Below, in pieces: positions 15,189-23,896 of a DNA stretch of 32,504 nucleotides. Numbering within the stretch: position 1 is the first letter of the stretch; every line of letters begins with the position of its first letter. The position numbers and the translations under genes were made by a program. The notes beneath the pieces were generated by a model. The model ran no database searches. It saw only the letters and a program-made list of their open reading frames with translations, and had not been told where the DNA came from. Source of the stretch: Limisphaerales bacterium (GTDB lineage: Bacteria > Verrucomicrobiota > Verrucomicrobiia > Limisphaerales > UBA11358); NCBI GenBank assembly GCA_003133815.1, contig PKZR01000270.1, positions 2,569 to 35,072 of the forward strand. The letters run 5' to 3'.

Positions 15189-17267
15189 TCAAACAATCTC
15201 CACCTGACATTTCGGCAGCGCGTCGAGAAACGACTGCCCATATTGCTTCGTCAAAATCCGGTTGTCCAAAACGACGGCGATGCCCGTGTCCGTCTTCGTG
15301 CGTATCAAGCGGCCGACGCCCTGGCGAAATTTCAATATAGCTTCCGGCAAAGAAAATTCGCCGAAGGAATTTCCGCCGCGCGCCTCAATTGCCTCGATGC
15401 GCGCCTCGATGAGCGGATGATCCGGCACCGCGAACGGCAGCCGCGTGATGATGACGTTGCTCAACGCCTCGCCGGGCACGTCCACGCCCTGCCAGAAGCT
15501 GTCCGTGCCGAAGAGCACCGAGTCCACGTCGTCCTTGAACTTTTCCAGCATCGTGGAGCGCGGCGTGCCGGTGCCTTGAACAAATAATTTCAGGCCAAGC
15601 CCGTCGAAAAACGGCTGCATTTTTTCGGCTGTTTCCTGCATCAGCTTGTAGCTCGTGAACAGCACGAACGCCTTGCCGTGGGTTTGCTTTACGAAATGCT
15701 CGACGTGGTGGATCAATGCGTCGGCGTAACCGGCTTCCCGGGGATCCGGCATTTTTTTTGCGACATACAGCTTCATCTGCCGTTCGTAATCGAAGGGGGT
15801 GCCAACCTGCAATTGCGTGGCCGATTCGCAGCCGACGCGGTGGGAGAAATAATTCAACCCGTTCTGCGATTTTGTATTCGTGGCGAGCGTCGCGCTCGTC
15901 ATCACGATGCTCGTGTCGCTTTCAAAAAGACGGCGGCGCAAATAATCGGCGACATCCACCGGCGCGGCGTTCAGGGTAAGATTCCGCTGCGATTTGCCGC
16001 CGCGTTCGACCCAGTAAACGTGGTCGTCCGCCTGCTGGCTTAAAAATTCCGCGACCTCCGCCTTCAATTCGCCCAGCCGACGGTTGCATTCAATCAACTC
16101 CTGGCCGATGTCCTTGTCATCGCTCAACTTCACCAACTCGCTCACCGCTTCTCGTAATCTTTGAATTGGCAATGTGACATTATCTTTTACGAGTTCCGCG
16201 CGACGAATTCTTAATTCTGTCCACGCGCGCTTGCGTCCGCCGCTTTCGCCACCGAATTTTGGTTTTGCCGTCGCCTGAATTTCCTCGCACGCCGTCTCGA
16301 CATTCTCAAAAAATTTGTCCGACTCGTTCAAGATGTCCGCGACAAGTTTCACGGCATTGCCTTTGCGCAACGTGGCCAGCAAACCCTTTTCCGTGCGGGG
16401 ATTCCACAGCCGGTTCAGCGCGTAACGCACCTGCCCGCTTGATACGCTCAGGCCGATGTGCCGGGAGGCGACGCTTTCCATTGTGTGCGCCTCGTCGAAA
16501 ATCACGAAGTCGTTTTTGAAAAGAATTCCGCCCTCCATTTCCTCGTCCACACCGCCGAGCAATGTAAAGAAAAGCGTGTGGTTCAAAACAAGAACATCGG
16601 ATGAAAGAATTCTGTTCCGTGCACGCTGAAAAAAACAGACGTCGTGGTCCTTGCTGAAATCGGACTGGTAACCGCATGTTTTCGGGGAGCAAAGGCCGCG
16701 CTCGGAACAGACCTGCGCCCAGACTTTTGCGTCCGGTTCGATGGAAAAATCCGACAGGCTGCCGTCCTTCGTTTCCTTAGACCATTCGTAGATGCGCTGC
16801 AATTCCTCGGCCTCGGACGATGTGAACAGGTTGCCGCTCTGCTGCATCGCCTTTTGCAACCGGCGTGTGCAGAGATAATTTGCGCGGCCTTTGAGCATCG
16901 TGAAATTAAACTTCACCGGCTCCGGCAACGCGGCCAGAACGCCTGTGAGCATCGGCAAATCCTTTTCGGTGAGCTGCTCCTGCAAATTGATCGTGTGCGT
17001 CGAGACGATTGCCTTCTTTTTCTGCGCAACTGCAAAAAGAATCGCCGGAACGAGATACGCCAGCGACTTGCCGACGCCGGTTCCGGCCTCGACCGCGAGA
17101 TGTTCGCGGTTCTGCAAAGTGCGGGCAACCGCCACGGCCATTTCCTGCTGCTGCGGGCGGAATTCAAAATTGCTCGCCTTGGACAGAATTCCGCTGGGCG
17201 AAAAAATCTGTTCCACTTGTGCGACCAAATCAACGCCGCTGGGCTGGATTTCGGAAAGGGAAATCAT
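15189..17267 (-). CDS. dinG: ATP-dependent DNA helicase DinG
   Basis: A 692-residue XPD-like superfamily 2 helicase from ATG 17267 (MISLSEIQPSGVDLVAQVEQ); the track start at 17429 runs back inside the mutarotase gene. Walker A is EAGTGVGKS at residues 60-68 and the DEAH box is IFDEAHTMESVASR. Iron-sulfur cysteines appear in NYLCTRRL and in CSERGLCSPKTCGYQ plus VCFFQRAR. The helicase C-terminal motifs include SFWQGVDVPGEALSN and FRQGVGRLIRT. DinG unwinds 5'-to-3' and helps resolve R-loops and replication-transcription conflicts. Its ATG overlaps the upstream stop (ATGA). Its last 76 bp are duplicated at 14619-14694, beyond the toxin-antitoxin pair, so this 3' end may be a substituted copy. Confidence 0.95.
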   Translation of the reverse strand: MISLSEIQPSGVDLVAQVEQIFSPSGILSKASNFEFRPQQQEMAVAVARTLQNREHLAVEAGTGVGKSLAYLVPAILFAVAQKKKAIVSTHTINLQEQLTEKDLPMLTGVLAALPEPVKFNFTMLKGRANYLCTRRLQKAMQQSGNLFTSSEAEELQRIYEWSKETKDGSLSDFSIEPDAKVWAQVCSERGLCSPKTCGYQSDFSKDHDVCFFQRARNRILSSDVLVLNHTLFFTLLGGVDEEMEGGILFKNDFVIFDEAHTMESVASRHIGLSVSSGQVRYALNRLWNPRTEKGLLATLRKGNAVKLVADILNESDKFFENVETACEEIQATAKPKFGGESGGRKRAWTELRIRRAELVKDNVTLPIQRLREAVSELVKLSDDKDIGQELIECNRRLGELKAEVAEFLSQQADDHVYWVERGGKSQRNLTLNAAPVDVADYLRRRLFESDTSIVMTSATLATNTKSQNGLNYFSHRVGCESATQLQVGTPFDYERQMKLYVAKKMPDPREAGYADALIHHVEHFVKQTHGKAFVLFTSYKLMQETAEKMQPFFDGLGLKLFVQGTGTPRSTMLEKFKDDVDSVLFGTDSFWQGVDVPGEALSNVIITRLPFAVPDHPLIEARIEAIEARGGNSFGEFSLPEAILKFRQGVGRLIRTKTDTGIAVVLDNRILTKQYGQSFLDALPKCQVEIV
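15191..15266. repeat. right copy of the 76-bp dinG-end direct repeat
   Basis: This segment, the 3' end of intact dinG, aligns without gaps to 14619-14694. The ten differences include several third-position changes and four that alter the peptide. Longest exact blocks are GCAGCGCGTCGAGAAA and GTCAAAATCCGGTTGTC. With the left copy it brackets 496 bp holding the toxin-antitoxin module, the geometry of attachment-site duplication or of recombination between alleles. Confidence 0.85.
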
Positions 17268-18172
17268 TTCAGCGGCGTGCTGCTCAAAACAACCTTCAAC
17301 GCCGAAGTTTTTCCCGGCGCGAGTGAAATCTTGTTCTGCTTCACGTTGCCGGATTCCACGCAGACCATGTGCTTGTGTTCGGCCGGATCGAAATCGTCCG
17401 GCAATTTTTGCGTCGTCCACGGATTCCAAACCACGGTGGACTGGGAATTAAATTTCTCCACGCGGATTATCCGCTTTAGGCTTTCATCGTGGATTTCAAC
17501 GGTCGCGGTGTTATCAGGATAAACGCGGTTGGTTTCCTTCGCGATGCGCAAAACCGGATTATGTTCCACTTTGCGCGTGCCGGTGTTACCGGCTGCGAAA
17601 TCATTGAAGGGCGCATCCCGCAAACCGGTCAAATAAACAGCGCCAATGTCGCCGACTTGAAAATAAGTGTGCAGGCAGTTTTCGATTTCCAGCGTCTCAT
17701 CGCAGCCGTCGTTGGCGGCGACCAGTTCCATCGTGAGCGTGTCGGCGACGGTGACGATGAATTCGTTGCGCAGATTTTCCCACGCCGCGCGCCCGGGCAT
17801 TTTCGGCAGCGCAAAGCGCAGAGTCACGGCGCCTTCTGCGGTGGAAGAAGTTTTCACCAGCTCCCATTCCGTTATGCGCGCGAAACCGTGCGAGGGTTCG
17901 CCTTGACGATTGCCAAACCACGGAACAATGACCGGCACGCCGCCGCGAATCGGCTTGACCGGATCAAACCAGCTTTTAGAACTCATGAACAGCAGCGATG
18001 GTTCGCCTTTTTTCTGGAAGCCCGTAGCGTGCGCGCCGTGCATATAAATTTCGGCCGTGCTGAAATCTGTTTTGACGTTGATTTTCGGCAGTCCGCCGTA
18101 ACCGGTTGAAATGGCGACGCGGCCGGGGATTTCAAGTTTCCGCAGGAGACCGGATATTGTTGAGACGTTCAT
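17264..18172 (-). CDS. D-hexose-6-phosphate mutarotase (aldose 1-epimerase family)
   Basis: A 302-residue protein of the YeaD-like branch of the galactose mutarotase fold. It interconverts alpha and beta anomers of hexose 6-phosphates in the cytosol. Landmarks include GGVPVIVPWFG near residue 78, the active-site PSHGFAR (His near 94), the pair ENCLHTYFQVGD with the second histidine near 166, and the closing HKHMVCVESGNV with the catalytic glutamate. The substrate-site arginine set is consistent with phospho-sugars. Length is usual. Its stop overlaps the dinG start by four bases, so the two are co-transcribed although functionally unrelated. Confidence 0.92.
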   Translation of the reverse strand: MNVSTISGLLRKLEIPGRVAISTGYGGLPKINVKTDFSTAEIYMHGAHATGFQKKGEPSLLFMSSKSWFDPVKPIRGGVPVIVPWFGNRQGEPSHGFARITEWELVKTSSTAEGAVTLRFALPKMPGRAAWENLRNEFIVTVADTLTMELVAANDGCDETLEIENCLHTYFQVGDIGAVYLTGLRDAPFNDFAAGNTGTRKVEHNPVLRIAKETNRVYPDNTATVEIHDESLKRIIRVEKFNSQSTVVWNPWTTQKLPDDFDPAEHKHMVCVESGNVKQNKISLAPGKTSALKVVLSSTPLK

Positions 18173-18294
18173 AGTAGCGCGGAAAATTTATCATGCGCTG
18201 CCTGCAGGCGCATTCATTTTGTTGGATGCAAGGTTGCCGCCGATAGCCTTTGAATTCTCGACAATCGCAGTCGCGGCGATTAGGCTGTCGGCGC

Positions 18295-19422
18295 ATGACG
18301 CGCACGGAAAAGCTACTGGCCGAACTCATCGCGCTGCCCAGCGTGAATCCCGCCTTTATGCCGCCGCGCCACCCGCATGCCGGCGAAAAGAACGTCGCGG
18401 ATTTTCTCGCTTCAGTCGCCGCCCGCGCCGGACTTGAAATCGAACTCCAAAAAGTAATGCCGGGACGCTTCAATCTCCTTGCTCGCCTGAGGCCGCGAAA
18501 CAAAGTGCGCCGGACCATTTTGCTTGCGCCGCATCTCGACACTGTCGGAGCCAACGCGACGAAATTCATACCTCAGCGCAAGAATGGACGGCTTTACGGA
18601 CGCGGCGCTTGCGACACGAAAGGTTCCATCGCTGCCATGCTCACCGCGCTTTGCGAACTGGCGGATTCAAAGTCTCGACCACTCGAAACAGAAATTGTTT
18701 TCGCCGGATTGATTGACGAGGAGCACGCACAAGCCGGCTCGCGCGCACTGGCCGCAAGCGGATTCAAAGCGGATATGGCCATCGTCGGTGAGCCGACGCG
18801 GTTGCAGGTTGTCACCGCTCACAAAGGAAGCCTGTGGCTGGATCTGGAAACGCGCGGCAAGGCCGCGCATGGTGCGACGCCGCAGCTTGGCAAAAATGCC
18901 ATCCACGAAATGGCCCGAATTGTGGATCTGCTCGAAACAGATTACGCGGCGCAATTGCGGAAGCGAAAACATCCGCTGCTCGGCGCGGCGACGGTGAACG
19001 TGGGGAAAATTTCCGGCGGCACGCAGCCGAACATCGTTCCCGATTTTTGCAAAATTTCGGTTGACCGCCGCACATTGCCGGGCGAAACGGATGCGAAAGT
19101 GAAACGCGAAATCGCCGCATTTCTTCGCTTCATGAAATTGTCCGCCAACATTTCCAGCACAAAGCTCGCGCCGGCATTGCCGCTGGAAACAAATTACAAA
19201 TTGCCGCTCATCCAGCAGTACTTGAAATGCGTAGGCCAGACAAAGCCACTGGGCGTTCATTACTTTTGCGACGCCGCCATTTTATCGGCTGGGGGCATTC
19301 CGAGCGTCGTTTTCGGGCCGGGCGACATCGCGCAGGCGCACACTGAGGATGAATGGATTTCCTTGACGGAATTGGAACGTGGTAAAAACCTGCTTTTGCA
19401 GTTTTTGAATTCGCTTCCCTGA
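18295..19422 (+). CDS. M20 family metallopeptidase (ArgE/DapE type)
   Basis: A 375-residue protein from ATG 18295 (MTRTEKLLAELIALPSVNPA); the track start at 18250 adds residues from the divergent promoter region. The two-zinc site is visible: LAPHLDTVGA (His and Asp near 82-84), GRGACDTKG (bridging Asp), IDEEHAQAGS (catalytic and ligand Glu), VGEPT, and the last ligand in QAHTEDEW. A lid/dimerisation domain around HKGSLWLDLETRGKAAHGAT is present, with the conserved histidine. Family members hydrolyse N-acetyl-ornithine, N-succinyl-diaminopimelate or related amides. The sequence alone does not settle the substrate, and no arg or dap neighbour helps. Confidence 0.92.
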   Translation: MTRTEKLLAELIALPSVNPAFMPPRHPHAGEKNVADFLASVAARAGLEIELQKVMPGRFNLLARLRPRNKVRRTILLAPHLDTVGANATKFIPQRKNGRLYGRGACDTKGSIAAMLTALCELADSKSRPLETEIVFAGLIDEEHAQAGSRALAASGFKADMAIVGEPTRLQVVTAHKGSLWLDLETRGKAAHGATPQLGKNAIHEMARIVDLLETDYAAQLRKRKHPLLGAATVNVGKISGGTQPNIVPDFCKISVDRRTLPGETDAKVKREIAAFLRFMKLSANISSTKLAPALPLETNYKLPLIQQYLKCVGQTKPLGVHYFCDAAILSAGGIPSVVFGPGDIAQAHTEDEWISLTELERGKNLLLQFLNSLP

Positions 19423-19452
19423 ACGATTTCAGTTTCGTATTTTTCGACACTC

Positions 19453-20730
19453 ATGGCATCAGAAAATCCAAAAGCAATCCCGACGATTGACCACAAGCCG
19501 CACGCGGCGTTTTTCCGCCAGAGCGGCTGGCTGATGATCGCGACCATCTTCGCCGGGCTGATGGCGTATGGCGTGCATCCGCTCGCCAAAAAAATCTCCG
19601 AGTCCGAATACAGCATTTTTGGGACGATGCTGATGGTGACGGCGTGCATCCCGACGCTGCCGCTGCAAATGGTGTTTGCAAAGCTGACGGCGGACGGACT
19701 GGTGACAAACCGCTTGCGGCAACTTGCCGGGATGATCCGGCTGGGCTGGCTGTGGACGCTGATTGGGTGGGCCGTGTCGTCACTGATCGTTTTATGTTTT
19801 CAAAATCAAATTGCGGAACGATGGCATCTCAACGGCCTTGAGGTTTTGTGGGTGACGCTGGCGGTGGTGCTGATGAATCTGTGGATGCCGATGTTCTCCG
19901 GCGTGCTGCAAGGGCGGCAGGATTTTTTCTGGCTGGGCTGGTCGGCCATCGTCAGCGGATTCGGACGTCTCGCTGTGGCGGCGTTGATCGTGCTGGCGTT
20001 TCACGGCGGCGCGACTGGGATGATCGCGGGCGCATTCGCCGGCATCGGCGCGTGGGCCGGCATCGCCATCTGGCGTTCGCGGGATTTGTGGCGGGTGAAG
20101 CCTGAGCCGTTTGACGGACGCAGCCTGTTCAAACAAGTTGCGCCATTGATGATTGGTTTCGCTGCGTGCCAGGTTTTGTTCACTACGGACACGATGTTTG
20201 CGAAGGCGTATTTTTCCGGCGATGAAATGGCATCCTACGGCGCGGCGGGAACTTTGTCGCGCGGATTGCTGTGGCTGGTGCTGCCGCTGGCGGCGGTGAT
20301 GTTTCCGAAAATTGTCCATGCGAGCGCGAAGTCGGAAAAAAGCAACCTGCTTGGAATTGTTTTGCTCGGCACGGCGGTCCTCACGATTTGTGGCGCGGCA
20401 GGATTGTGCATCGTCGGGCCAATCGTGGTGAAGCTCGTCTACACGCCTGCCTACGTCGCGACGACGACAAAACTTCTGCCATGGTATGCCTTCTCGATGG
20501 TGCCGCTCGCGCTGGCGAATGTGCTGGTGAACGATCTGATGGCCCGGGCGCGTTTCAAAGTCGTGCCGTTGATGGTGCTTCTGGCACTGGCTTATGGATT
20601 CACGCTGCCGTTCATGTTGAACCGGTTTCACCACATGGAAGTGGCGCTGCAAACGCTTGGTGCGTTCAATCTGCTGCTTCTCGTGATTTGCGCGTGGTTC
20701 AGTTTTGGAAGTCCGAAGCCCAAAGCCTAA
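19453..20730 (+). CDS. polysaccharide biosynthesis / lipid flippase-like membrane protein
   Basis: A 425-residue protein with about twelve membrane segments, of the MOP (Wzx/MurJ-like) superfamily. The N-terminal AAFFRQSGWLMIATIFAGLM and the repeated pattern FSGVLQGRQDFFWLGWSAI, then a second half beginning LFKQVAPLMIGFAACQVLFT with TDTMFAKAYFS, follow the two six-span halves of these transporters. They flip lipid-linked glycans or export surface polysaccharides across the inner membrane. It follows the M20 peptidase gene by 30 bp and ends with a four-base convergent overlap with a glycosyltransferase gene, so a shared role in a surface glycan is plausible. The substrate is not known. Confidence 0.85.
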   Translation: MASENPKAIPTIDHKPHAAFFRQSGWLMIATIFAGLMAYGVHPLAKKISESEYSIFGTMLMVTACIPTLPLQMVFAKLTADGLVTNRLRQLAGMIRLGWLWTLIGWAVSSLIVLCFQNQIAERWHLNGLEVLWVTLAVVLMNLWMPMFSGVLQGRQDFFWLGWSAIVSGFGRLAVAALIVLAFHGGATGMIAGAFAGIGAWAGIAIWRSRDLWRVKPEPFDGRSLFKQVAPLMIGFAACQVLFTTDTMFAKAYFSGDEMASYGAAGTLSRGLLWLVLPLAAVMFPKIVHASAKSEKSNLLGIVLLGTAVLTICGAAGLCIVGPIVVKLVYTPAYVATTTKLLPWYAFSMVPLALANVLVNDLMARARFKVVPLMVLLALAYGFTLPFMLNRFHHMEVALQTLGAFNLLLLVICAWFSFGSPKPKA

Positions 20731-21581
20731 TTTCCTGAAGCCGCCGATTCCCCCGGCTTTGGACTTTGGACTTGTGGTGTGGACAATGGCTTTGGTGCGC
20801 GTAATTTTTTGTAAATCCACGCCTCAAGCGGACGCAGCGGGCGCAATAATTTATAGAACGGCGAATAAATCAGCCGCACGCGTACCACGGACAAAAACAT
20901 CGCCGATGATTGACGGAACAACGAAGTCGTCACCTTGGAACCAACCTTGTCGGTCCATTCGATCGGCACTTCGAGCACGCAAAATCCGGCGCGCTTGAGC
21001 GAGACCAGCAAATTCACGTCAAACGCAAGGTCTGCAATACACAGCGTCGAGTGGATTTTCTCCACGGCAGAGCATCGCATCAATTTGCAAGGGCATTGCG
21101 TGTCCTTGATGTTCATCCAGAAAAGCACTTGTACAATCAGGTGAAACGTCCGGCTCGCAACGCGCCGCAACGTGGGCTGTTCCTGATGCATGACCGATTC
21201 CGGCAGCCAGCGCGAGCCGACCACGCAATCCGCCTCGCCGATGTGCTTCGTCAATTCCAGAAACGCCGGCGGCGAGGTCGCGCCATCCGCGTCCGCGTAG
21301 CCGATGTAATCACCGAGCGCGGCGAGCTTGAGTCCTTCTATCAGCGCGCCGCCTTTGCCGATAGGATCCTTGAATTCCATGGAGCGGACGACAGGATATT
21401 CCACCGAGACTTTTTGGACGACGCCGAGTGTGTTATCCCTGCAGCCATTGAGGACGACGATGATCTGGAACTTACCGGAATAGTGTGTCCCGAAAAATTG
21501 CGCGTATTCACGCAGCACCGGTTCGATGCGCGCTTCTTCGTTGTAAGCCGGAATCAGGATGAGCAGGCTTGGGTCGGGCAC
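20727..21581 (-). CDS. family 2 glycosyltransferase (dolichyl-phosphate sugar synthase-like)
   Basis: A 284-residue GT-A protein: ILIPAYNEEARIEPVL for nucleotide binding near the start, VLNGCRDNT near 43, GKGGALIEGLKLA, and the metal-site YADADGATSP near residue 97. The acceptor-side motif DTQCPCKLMR near 165 corresponds to the DTQxGxK motif of the ALG5/DPM1-like group, which transfer glucose or mannose to a polyprenyl phosphate at the inner membrane. There is no strong transmembrane tail; a basic, amphipathic region near 230-255 (RLIYSPFYKLLRPLRP) may sit on the membrane. It converges with and overlaps the flippase gene. Donor and acceptor are inferred from the family. Confidence 0.9.
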   Translation of the reverse strand: MPDPSLLILIPAYNEEARIEPVLREYAQFFGTHYSGKFQIIVVLNGCRDNTLGVVQKVSVEYPVVRSMEFKDPIGKGGALIEGLKLAALGDYIGYADADGATSPPAFLELTKHIGEADCVVGSRWLPESVMHQEQPTLRRVASRTFHLIVQVLFWMNIKDTQCPCKLMRCSAVEKIHSTLCIADLAFDVNLLVSLKRAGFCVLEVPIEWTDKVGSKVTTSLFRQSSAMFLSVVRVRLIYSPFYKLLRPLRPLEAWIYKKLRAPKPLSTPQVQSPKPGESAASGN

Positions 21582-21686
21582 GCGGATTCAGTAACAGAAA
21601 ATGTTCGCGCAGGCAATCCGCGGCTGCTTTTTTAGAAACAATTCTTGCCGCCGCGTCCGCCAATCGTTATCACGTTGTCAAACCGT

Positions 21687-22796
21687 ATGGACTCCCGCGA
21701 AGCATTCATAGCGTTAAACATGATCGATCACGTCGGGCCGGTGCGCGCGCGGCTCCTGCTCGAACATTTCGGCAACGCGCCAAAAATCCTCGCCGCCTCC
21801 AAATCCGATCTGCTCCGCGTCCGCAACATCGGCGAGGAAACCGCCGAGGCAATTTCCAGTTGGGAAAAATCCGTTCACCTCGTCGGCGAATTGAAACGCA
21901 TCGCGGACTTCGGCTGCCACGTTTTGATTTCGTCCGATGAAAATTATCCCGCGCTGCTCCGCGAGATTTACGATCCTCCGCTCGTGCTTTACGTCAAAGG
22001 CGAATTGACTGCGAAGGACAAGAACGCCGTGGCGATGGTCGGCTCGCGGCAGACGACCCATTACGGCATCGAGACCGCGCGCAAGCTGGCGTATCAGCTC
22101 GCCTACGTCGGCGTGACAGTGGTGAGCGGCGGCGCGCGCGGCATTGACACGGCGGCGCATCAGGGCGCGTTGAGCGCAAAAGGACGGACGATATGCGTCC
22201 TGGGAACTGGAATAAATTTAGTCTTCCCCCCGGAGAATGCGGAACTGTATGAACGCATTTCGGCGAATGGCGCGGTCATCACGCAGTTTCCGTTCAACCG
22301 GCCGGCGGACAAGCAAACTTTCCCGATTCGCAATCGCATCGTCGCGGGCATGACACTTGGCACGGTCGTTGTGGAGGCAAATGCAACAAGCGGCGCGCTC
22401 ATCACGGCGAACATGGCGGTTGAAGCAGGCCGGCAGATCTTTGCCGTGCCGGGGCGGATTGATTCGCCGCGCAGCAAGGGCTGCCACGATTTGATTAAAA
22501 AGGGCGCGAAACTGTGCGAAGGCGCCGAAGACATTTTGAGCGAGTTTGAGTATTTGTTCCCAACCAGCAACCGTCCGCCGTCGCCGGGGAAATCGGGGGT
22601 TTTGCCTGCGCTGGAATTGTCCGAGAACGAACAAAAAGTGTTCGATGTGCTTAAGACAGACGATGAGCTGGGAATTGATGAAGTCATCCGCAAAAGCGGA
22701 CTGCCGAGTTCGTCGGTTTCCGTATCGCTTTTGAGCCTTGAAATGAAACGCGCCGTGAAACAATTGCCGGGGAAATTATTTGTGCGGAATAATTAG
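21687..22796 (+). CDS. dprA: DNA processing protein DprA
   Basis: A 369-residue protein from ATG 21687 (MDSREAFIALNMIDHVGPVR); the track start at 21645 lies upstream in the divergent intergenic region. The N-terminus has helix-hairpin-helix features (RNIGEETAEAI). The Rossmann-like core contains VAMVGSRQTTHYGIETA, SGGARGIDTAAHQGAL, GTGINLVFPPEN, and SGALITANMAVEAGRQIFAVPG. The C-terminus (LSENEQKVFDVLKTDDELGI onward) forms the winged-helix DprA_WH domain. DprA protects incoming single-stranded DNA and loads RecA in natural transformation. The gene is alone; the usual topA neighbour is not in view. Confidence 0.96.
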   Translation: MDSREAFIALNMIDHVGPVRARLLLEHFGNAPKILAASKSDLLRVRNIGEETAEAISSWEKSVHLVGELKRIADFGCHVLISSDENYPALLREIYDPPLVLYVKGELTAKDKNAVAMVGSRQTTHYGIETARKLAYQLAYVGVTVVSGGARGIDTAAHQGALSAKGRTICVLGTGINLVFPPENAELYERISANGAVITQFPFNRPADKQTFPIRNRIVAGMTLGTVVVEANATSGALITANMAVEAGRQIFAVPGRIDSPRSKGCHDLIKKGAKLCEGAEDILSEFEYLFPTSNRPPSPGKSGVLPALELSENEQKVFDVLKTDDELGIDEVIRKSGLPSSSVSVSLLSLEMKRAVKQLPGKLFVRNN

Positions 22797-22858
22797 TGAA
22801 ACGAAACTTGCGGGTTCGTGTTTAATGAATTAAAAGTCTCCAAACGCGGGGGAAAATT

Positions 22859-23896
22859 ATGGCGAACTACACCATCATCGGCGGCGACGGCAAGCAATAT
22901 GGCCCGATCACGGGCGACGATTTGCGCAAATGGATTTCCGAGGGACGACTTAACGCGCAATCGCTCGCAAAAGCGGACAGCGACGCGGAGTTTCGACCGC
23001 TCGCGACTTTTCCTGAATTGTCAGACGCGTTTGCGCCACAAGCCGCCGCGCCGGACTCACCGCCATCTCTTGCCATTTCTGCCGACTGGCTGGAACGCGA
23101 TTACGAACTGGACATTGGCGACTGCTTCAGCTGCGGCTGGAAATTGTTCAAGGAAAACATGGGAACATTGTTCGGTGCGTTTATTGTTGCAATACTGCTT
23201 GCAGCGGTTGGAGTTTCAATAATCAATGCCGTTTTGATGGTGTTGGCTCCCAAGATAGTTCTCACCTCGCCAATATTGCGGCAATTCTTCAATATCGCGC
23301 TTCAAGCCGGGGTTGCCGTCGTCATGGGGCCCTTGTTCGGCGGCCTTTATTACATTTTTATTCAAAAGATGCGCGGGCTTCCGGCGGATGTGGGGGACAT
23401 CTTCATCGGTTTCAAAAAATTGTTTTCGCAGCTTTTCCTTGGCAATTTCGCTGTTGGTTTTTTTGTTGGGCTTTGCATGATTCCCTACAATCTGACCCAA
23501 GCCGCAAAAGTTGAGCCGCTGCTGGAACAAATGCGTCACGCGTCCACGCCCGCAGACATGCAAGGCATCCTCCCGGAACTGTGGGCGGCAATTTTCAGCA
23601 CGCTGCCCGTTCTGCTGGTTTGCATGATTCCGGCGACTTATCTGGGAGTGAACTGGATGTTCACTCTGCCGCTCATTATTGACAAGCAGTTGAAATTCTG
23701 GCCGGCGATGAAAGCGAGTTGGAAAAAAGCACACCAGCACTGGTGGCTTCTGCTTGGCTTTGTCGTCGTCGTCGGGTTATTGAACCTGGCGGGATTTTGC
23801 GCGTGTTGCATCGGTCTGCTGTTCACGATTCCCATCGGCACCGCTGCGCTGATGTTTGCGTATGAAACAATTTTCGGTGAATCGCAAACCCGTTAG
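22859..23896 (+). CDS. GYF-domain (GYF_2) multi-pass membrane protein
   Basis: A 345-residue protein. Residues 1-50 match the GYF_2 domain: NYTIIGGDGKQYGPITGDDL then W and GRLNAQSLAKADSDAEFRPL. A linker rich in Ala and Pro leads to about six membrane segments from residue 100 on, including LFGAFIVAILLAAVGVSIIN, a PTM-like GLYYIFIQKMRG hairpin, and a final pair of strongly hydrophobic spans. The membrane part resembles the polytopic domain found in many GYF_2 proteins, whose role is unknown; the GYF fold elsewhere binds proline-rich peptides. A purine-rich run (GGGGGA) precedes the ATG. The 3' end overlaps the start of the next gene by about 35 bp. Confidence 0.88.
   Translation: MANYTIIGGDGKQYGPITGDDLRKWISEGRLNAQSLAKADSDAEFRPLATFPELSDAFAPQAAAPDSPPSLAISADWLERDYELDIGDCFSCGWKLFKENMGTLFGAFIVAILLAAVGVSIINAVLMVLAPKIVLTSPILRQFFNIALQAGVAVVMGPLFGGLYYIFIQKMRGLPADVGDIFIGFKKLFSQLFLGNFAVGFFVGLCMIPYNLTQAAKVEPLLEQMRHASTPADMQGILPELWAAIFSTLPVLLVCMIPATYLGVNWMFTLPLIIDKQLKFWPAMKASWKKAHQHWWLLLGFVVVVGLLNLAGFCACCIGLLFTIPIGTAALMFAYETIFGESQTR

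Noticed and set aside
19792-20820. Minus-strand 342-residue ORF
   Set aside because: Antisense to the flippase gene, extremely rich in Arg, His and Gln, with no domain.
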